64,000 bases of DNA from JANQIO01 sp965229625 (GTDB lineage: Bacteria; Pseudomonadota; Gammaproteobacteria; Pseudomonadales; Halieaceae), in assembly GCA_965229625.1 (NCBI GenBank), contig CBDDJJ010000001.1, positions 620,001 through 684,000 on the forward strand, written 5' to 3'. The notes below the pieces were generated by a model. The model worked only from the letters and a program-made list of their open reading frames with translations, was not told the DNA's origin and made no database searches. Of this stretch, positions 59,425-64,000 are shown one piece after another. The stretch's first letter is position 1. Each line of letters starts with the position of its first letter. The translations under genes were made by a program, and so were the position numbers.

Positions 59425-60069
59425 AAAGTCGCCTTATTATTCTAATGACCGTTTTACCGCCATCCCCTAGACAACGGTCTCGTTTCACCGAACCAGCACC
59501 CCGGCGAACCGCCCTGATGCTGATAATTTGCTGGAAGGCCGGGAAGTCATCGTCCCGGTACCGGCTGAAAACGCGAGTCTTGTGCGTTGCATGTCCCCTG
59601 CTTGCCGGTTGTCTTCCTGCTACCACCTGGTCTACTTGATGCCTTAGCCTTACTAAGTGGGCCCTACTACGTGAGCACTGCTACTAACTGCTACTGGATG
59701 AGCCCAATTACAACAGCCCAACTAAAACTAATACCACCAATTCAACCACCCGCAGCTTACTCAGTCCCCTGATGATCTGCGAGCTATAAATGTCGAAATG
59801 TGACGATTTTGTGCGGGAACTGTGAGTCGAGCATTCGTCAACACGAGCCATTCAGCATCCGCCCTGGACCCGTCTGCCTGGCTGGCAGGCGAGCCTGAAG
59901 CCCCATCGCAGCATTTTTCCTGGCTGACACGCTGTTATGCCCTGCCGGGCTCACAGCTTCAGATACGCATCAGCTCTCTTCCAAACCTATTCCGGAACCC
60001 ACGGAAAAAGCGCTGGATGGAAACCCGCAAAACCTAGAATATTCCGACACTTACGGGCGTAAGTATCTT
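59425..60069. other. 645-base non-coding stretch upstream of fimV
   Basis: No credible gene; open frames are short and low-complexity. It should hold the fimV promoter (an AT-rich TTAGAATAATAAGG lies just before the start on the minus strand). At 59600-59700 CTAC and TACT words recur at short intervals. A hairpin ACTTACG-GG-CGTAAGT (60049-60064) sits just past the asd stop, without a T-run on the minus strand. Confidence 0.55.
59447..59479. promoter_or_regulatory. Inverted repeat GACCGTT-N19-AACGGTC upstream of fimV
   Basis: A perfect 7-bp inverted repeat lies 23 to 55 bases upstream of the fimV start codon. The spacing suits two half-sites on one face of DNA or a long hairpin in the leader. 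No known regulator is assigned. Confidence 0.35.
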
Positions 60070-61092
60070 TTATAAATAAGTTTTTAGCAAGCACTCGGCG
60101 ATCTGGACGCTGTTGAGTGCAGCACCCTTGCGGACATTGTCCGAGACCACCCACAGATTGAGTCCACGTGGGTGCGAAATGTCGTCGCGGATTCGCCCCA
60201 CGAAGACCGGATCGGACCCGGCCGCTTCACCCACTGCTGTCGGATAGCCGCCATCCTCGTGGTCGTCAATGACGGTAATGCCAGGAGCCGCTTCCAGCAA
60301 CGCTCGGGCGGCAGCGGCGGTGAGTTTGTCGCGGGTCTCGATGTGTACCGCTTCCGAGTGCCCGTAGAACACCGGGATCCTCACGCAGGTGGGATTCACC
60401 TGGATCGAGTCATCTTCAAGAATCTTCCGGGTTTCCCACACCATCTTCATTTCTTCCCGGGTATAGCCGTTGTCCTGGAAGCTGTCGATATGCGGCAGGG
60501 CATTGAAGGCAATTTGCACCGGGTAGACATCAGTCTCCACCGGTTGGCCGTTAAGCAGGCGCGCTGTCTGCCCTGCCAACTCCTGGATGGCAGACTTACC
60601 GGTGCCCGACACCGCCTGGTACGTGCAAACATTGATGCGTTCGATGCCGGCTGCATCATGCAGGGGCTTGAGTGCCACCAGCATCTGGATCGTCGAGCAG
60701 TTGGGGTTGGCAATAATGCCGCGCTCCCGGTACCCGGCGATGGCCGCCTCGTTGACCTCCGGCACCACCAGGGGAATATCCTCGTCGCGCCGGAAGTGGG
60801 AGGTATTGTCTATCACCACGCAGCCAGCCGCAGCGGCCCTGGGCGCATGCTCTGCGGACACGCTGCCGCCAGCCGAGAACAGGCCGATGGCCACCTGCGA
60901 GAAGTCGAAGGTGGCCAGGTCTTCCACGGTATGCGCCCGGTTGCGAAAGTTGACCGTCGATCCTGCAGAGCGACTGCTGGCGAGGGGGTAAAGCCGGTCC
61001 ACCGGAAAATCCCGCTCCTCCAGGATCTCCAGCATGGTCTCACCGACAGCGCCGGTGGCACCTACCACCGCCACATTGACCTTGTCACTCAT
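60070..61092 (-). CDS. asd: Aspartate-semialdehyde dehydrogenase
   Basis: 340-residue NADP-dependent enzyme that reduces aspartyl phosphate to the semialdehyde, feeding lysine/diaminopimelate, threonine and methionine synthesis. It has the Rossmann start VNVAVVGATGAVGETML, SSRSAGS, the catalytic cysteine in IIANPNCSTIQM at about residue 131, and RIPVFYGHSEAVHIET. The start overlaps the leuB stop by one base. This is the shorter, Gram-positive-like asd form found next to leuB in pseudomonads. High confidence. Confidence 0.96.
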   Translation of the reverse strand: MSDKVNVAVVGATGAVGETMLEILEERDFPVDRLYPLASSRSAGSTVNFRNRAHTVEDLATFDFSQVAIGLFSAGGSVSAEHAPRAAAAGCVVIDNTSHFRRDEDIPLVVPEVNEAAIAGYRERGIIANPNCSTIQMLVALKPLHDAAGIERINVCTYQAVSGTGKSAIQELAGQTARLLNGQPVETDVYPVQIAFNALPHIDSFQDNGYTREEMKMVWETRKILEDDSIQVNPTCVRIPVFYGHSEAVHIETRDKLTAAAARALLEAAPGITVIDDHEDGGYPTAVGEAAGSDPVFVGRIRDDISHPRGLNLWVVSDNVRKGAALNSVQIAECLLKTYL

Positions 61093-62192
61093 CAGGCTGA
61101 CTCCTCAAGCATCTGCGCCTCGAGCGCCGCAACGACCGCATCACCCATGGCCACGGTGTCCACCTGCTCATCCCCGGCAGTGCAGATATCCGGCGTGCGC
61201 AAGCCACTATCCAGTACGCGGCTGACGGCGGACTCTACGGCATCGGCCGCCGCCGGGGCCTCCAGTGAATAACGCAGCATCATCGCCACCGACAGTATGG
61301 TGGCAAGCGGGTTGGCAAGCCCCTGGCCGGAAATATCCGGCGCTGACCCATGGCAGGGCTCGTACATACCGCGCGAAGCCACGTCCAGTGACGCGGAGGG
61401 CAGCATACCGATGGAGCCGGTCAGCATGGCAGCAGCATCGGAGAGAATGTCACCGAACATATTGCCGGTCACGACTACGTCGAACTGCTTGGGGTCACGC
61501 ACGAGCTGCATGGCAGTGTTGTCTACGTACATATGCGAGAGCTCCACAGCGGGGTATTCCGCGGCCAGCCGGTCCATGACCTCCCGCCACAACACGGTCA
61601 CTTCCAGGACATTGGACTTGTCGACCGAACACAGTCGGCCGCCACGCTTGGCGGCAGACTCAAAGGCCAGCCGACCGATGCGCTCGATCTCGGACTCCCG
61701 GTACACATAGGTGTTGAAACCTTCGCGTTCTCCGTTGTCCAGGGTGCGGATACCGCGCGGCTCACCAAAGTAGATGCCCCCGGTCAGCTCGCGAACTATC
61801 AGGATATCCAGCCCCGCCACCACCTCGGGCCGCAGGCTTGAAGCACCCGCCAGCTGCGGATAGAGAATGGCCGGGCGCAGGTTGCCGAACAGCCCCAGCT
61901 CCGAGCGAATCTTCAGCAGGCCGCGCTCGGGCCTGACATCGCGCTCTACACCGTCCCACTGAGGCCCGCCGACAGCGCCCAGCAGAATGGCGTCCGCCTG
62001 CCGCGCCAGGGCCAGTGTGTCATCGGGCAGGGGAACACCGGTGGCGTCGAGCGCTGCGCCACCGATCATGCCCTCTTCCAGTTGCAGCGCCAGGCCAAAC
62101 CCGGAGGCCACCGTATCCAGTACGCGCCGGGCCTGGGCCACGACCTCCGGACCGATATGATCGCCGGGCAGAACCAGTACCCGGCGCGTCAT
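61092..62192 (-). CDS. leuB: 3-isopropylmalate dehydrogenase
   Basis: 366-residue NAD-dependent decarboxylating dehydrogenase of leucine synthesis. Motifs are LPGDHIGPEVV, GAVGGPQWDG, RELTGGIYFGEPRG, the metal-binding VTGNMFGDILSDAAAMLTG and GSAPDISGQGLANP. It overlaps leuD by four bases and asd by one. Length is normal. High confidence. Confidence 0.97.
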   Translation of the reverse strand: MTRRVLVLPGDHIGPEVVAQARRVLDTVASGFGLALQLEEGMIGGAALDATGVPLPDDTLALARQADAILLGAVGGPQWDGVERDVRPERGLLKIRSELGLFGNLRPAILYPQLAGASSLRPEVVAGLDILIVRELTGGIYFGEPRGIRTLDNGEREGFNTYVYRESEIERIGRLAFESAAKRGGRLCSVDKSNVLEVTVLWREVMDRLAAEYPAVELSHMYVDNTAMQLVRDPKQFDVVVTGNMFGDILSDAAAMLTGSIGMLPSASLDVASRGMYEPCHGSAPDISGQGLANPLATILSVAMMLRYSLEAPAAADAVESAVSRVLDSGLRTPDICTAGDEQVDTVAMGDAVVAALEAQMLEESA

Positions 62193-62851
62193 GAGGCGGC
62201 TCCGGCATCAACCGCGTCAAACAGCCAGGGCCGCTCCCGCCGCGCGCTTTCTTCATAGCGGCGGATGCTGTCGGCATGCTCCAGGGTAATACCGATATCG
62301 TCCAGGCCGTGCAACAGCCGGTAGCGCCGGTACTCCTCTACCGTAAACGCAGTCTCTGTGCCGTCCGGCTCAACCAGGCACTGCCGTTCGAGATCGACGC
62401 CCAGCGTATAGCCCTCCGCGGCATACATCGCTTCAAACAGCGTATCGACCTTTCCCGCGTCGAGAACGATCGGCAGCACGCCGTTCTTGAAACAGTTGTT
62501 GTAGAAGATGTCGGCAAAACTGGGGGCGATGATGCAGCGGAATCCGTAGTCCTCCACCGCCCAGGGGGCGTGTTCCCGGGAGGAGCCACAGCCGAAGTTT
62601 TCCCGCGCCAGCAGAATGGATGCGCCCTGGTAGCGCGGGAAATTCAGCGGAAAGTCCCGGTTGACCGGCCGTTGGCTACAGTCCTGCCCGGGTTGCCCCT
62701 CATCGAGGTAACGCAGTTCGTCGAACAGGTTGGGGCCAAAGCCGGAGCGCTTGATCGACTTGAGAAACTGCTTCGGAATGATCATGTCGGTATCGACATT
62801 GGCGCGATCCATGGGGGCTACCAGGCCCTCATGCACGGTAAACGGCTTCAT
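62189..62851 (-). CDS. leuD: 3-isopropylmalate dehydratase small subunit
   Basis: 220-residue swivel-domain subunit of isopropylmalate isomerase. It has NVDTDMIIPKQFLKSI, ILLARENFGCGSSREHAPWA and ADIFYNNCFKNGVLPI. It overlaps leuC upstream by four bases and leuB downstream by four, so the leuCDB block is fully coupled. High confidence. Confidence 0.97.
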   Translation of the reverse strand: MKPFTVHEGLVAPMDRANVDTDMIIPKQFLKSIKRSGFGPNLFDELRYLDEGQPGQDCSQRPVNRDFPLNFPRYQGASILLARENFGCGSSREHAPWAVEDYGFRCIIAPSFADIFYNNCFKNGVLPIVLDAGKVDTLFEAMYAAEGYTLGVDLERQCLVEPDGTETAFTVEEYRRYRLLHGLDDIGITLEHADSIRRYEESARRERPWLFDAVDAGAAS

Positions 62852-64000
62852 GCTTCACCTCCTGAAACGTCCGCCAGTTCCAGCTGCCTGACATCGACGA
62901 AATGCCCGGTCACAGCGGCAGCGGCAGCCATCGCCGGACTGACCAGGTGTGTGCGACCGCCAAAACCCTGCCGGCCCTCGAAGTTGCGATTGGAGGTAGA
63001 GGCGCAGTGTTCGCCAGGCCCCAGCTTGTCCGCATTCATTGCCAGGCACATGGAACAGCCTGGTTCGCGCCATTCCATGCCTGCTTCCAGGAATACCCTG
63101 TCGAGGCCCTCGGATTCCGCCTGGGCCTTGACCGCACCAGACCCCGGCACTACCAGCGCCTGCTTGACCCCGTCGGCCACCTTGCGGCCGCGCACCACGG
63201 CCGCAGCCGCGCGCAGGTCTTCAATGCGGGAGTTGGTGCAGGATCCGATGAACACCCGGTCGGGACGAATATCGGTAATGGCCTGGCCTGCCTCCAGCCC
63301 CATGTATTCCAGCGCCCGCTCGACAGCGCTGCGCCGGGTTTCGTCCGCGATAGCGGCGGGGTCCGGCACTCGCTCACCAACAGGCAAGACCATCTCCGGT
63401 GAGGTGCCCCAGGTCACCTGGGGTGCGATGTCCTCGGCGCGCAACTCCACCACCGTGTCGAACACCGCGTCCGGGTCTGAGTGCAGTTGGCGCCAGTCCT
63501 GCTCTGCCTGATCCCAGCGCTCGCCAGCCGGCGCGAACGGCCGTCCCCGGACGTAATCCAGGGTGACCTCGTCAACCGCGACCAGGCCGATACGCGCACC
63601 CGCCTCGATCGCCATATTGCAGAGCGTCATGCGCCCTTCCATGCTCATGGATTCGATGGCCTCGCCGGCGAATTCAATGGCGTGGCCGGTGCCACCCGCG
63701 GTGCCGATTTTGCCAATCACTGCCAGCACGACGTCCTTGGCGGTCACACCGAGGGGCAACTGGCCGTCCACCTGCACCCGCATGTTCTTCATCTTCTTCT
63801 GCACCAGGCACTGGGTAGCGAGCACATGCTCCACCTCGGAGGTGCCGATGCCCTGGGCCATGGCACCCAGCGCGCCATGGGTGGCGGTATGGGAATCGCC
63901 GCAGACCACTGTCATGCCGGGCAGCGTGGCGCCCAGCTCCGGGCCGATGACGTGCACGATGCCCTGGCGGCGATCGTTGATCTCAAACTCGACGATATTG
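62848..64000 (-). CDS. leuC: 3-isopropylmalate dehydratase large subunit (5' end outside window)
   Basis: Aconitase-superfamily large subunit with a [4Fe-4S] cluster. About 384 codons are present and the frame continues past the right edge (EFEINDRRQGIVHVIGPE), so the true start is outside the window; an internal GTG at 63957 is not the start. Visible are CGDSHTATHGALGAMA, the first cluster cysteine in FIGSCTNSRIEDL and the other two in PGCSMCLAMN. It begins the leuC-leuD-leuB-asd unit. Confidence 0.97.
   Translation of the reverse strand, partial: NIVEFEINDRRQGIVHVIGPELGATLPGMTVVCGDSHTATHGALGAMAQGIGTSEVEHVLATQCLVQKKMKNMRVQVDGQLPLGVTAKDVVLAVIGKIGTAGGTGHAIEFAGEAIESMSMEGRMTLCNMAIEAGARIGLVAVDEVTLDYVRGRPFAPAGERWDQAEQDWRQLHSDPDAVFDTVVELRAEDIAPQVTWGTSPEMVLPVGERVPDPAAIADETRRSAVERALEYMGLEAGQAITDIRPDRVFIGSCTNSRIEDLRAAAAVVRGRKVADGVKQALVVPGSGAVKAQAESEGLDRVFLEAGMEWREPGCSMCLAMNADKLGPGEHCASTSNRNFEGRQGFGGRTHLVSPAMAAAAAVTGHFVDVRQLELADVSGGEA

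Overview
The window is about 62% GC and reads as a chromosomal segment of a gammaproteobacterium. The Pilus-Chp chemosensory operon (pilG-pilI-pilJ-pilK-chpA-chpC), FimV, and the gene order leuC-leuD-leuB-asd-fimV-truA-trpF-accD-folC-dedD-cvpA-purF-metZ match what is known from Pseudomonas and its relatives. A Big-domain lipoprotein, a cytochrome P450, an F420-type luciferase-fold oxidoreductase and a sulfotransferase suggest an environmental, perhaps marine (Halieaceae/Cellvibrionales-like) bacterium. That placement is an inference. No phage, insertion sequence, CRISPR array or classical defence system was seen.

Layout. 1-2.6 kb: a PLP-dependent desulfhydrase/deaminase cut by the window edge, yajC, an exonuclease III of the Crc clade, and a divergent MarR regulator. 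2.7-6.2 kb: a tight four-gene oxidative cluster (P450, quinone oxidoreductase, GST-like, SnoaL-like). 6.2-9.4 kb: a large Ig-repeat lipoprotein with its terminator, and a repeat-rich non-coding stretch. 9.4-14.6 kb: peroxiredoxin, rmuC, NUDIX, flavin reductase, moaC-moaD-moaE, and a luciferase-like oxidoreductase. 14.8-17 kb: a low-GC sulfotransferase, a Pro-His-Arg tRNA cluster and folD. 17-21 kb: the least explained part, with ChpB (CheB) among four unrecognised genes and two non-coding repeat blocks. 21-31.7 kb: the chp operon, including a 2044-residue ChpA. 32-34.6 kb: a secreted protein joining a chalcone-isomerase-like domain to a TonB C-terminal domain, and two hypotheticals. 34.8-39.7 kb: cysS, glnS, ppiB, miaE and a DUF1289 protein. 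39.8-46.5 kb: acnB, then moxR-DUF58-transglutaminase. 46.5-64 kb: one long minus-strand run from leuC (cut by the right edge) through asd, fimV, truA, trpFBA, accD, folC, dedD, cvpA and purF to metZ.

How the genes work together. Surface motility is the main theme: PilJ, PilI, ChpC, ChpA, PilK, ChpB and PilG form a receptor-coupler-kinase-adaptation-response circuit for type IV pili, and FimV is the inner-membrane scaffold tied to the same machinery. The rest is mostly core metabolism (leucine, tryptophan, methionine, purine, folate, fatty acid and molybdopterin synthesis; the TCA step of AcnB) and translation (tRNA synthetases, tRNAs, TruA, MiaE). The most unusual items are the chalcone-isomerase-like/TonB fusion, the pair of related small proteins around chpB, the catalytically intact Crc-like nuclease, and the structured non-coding blocks near 9.3 kb and 20.2 kb.
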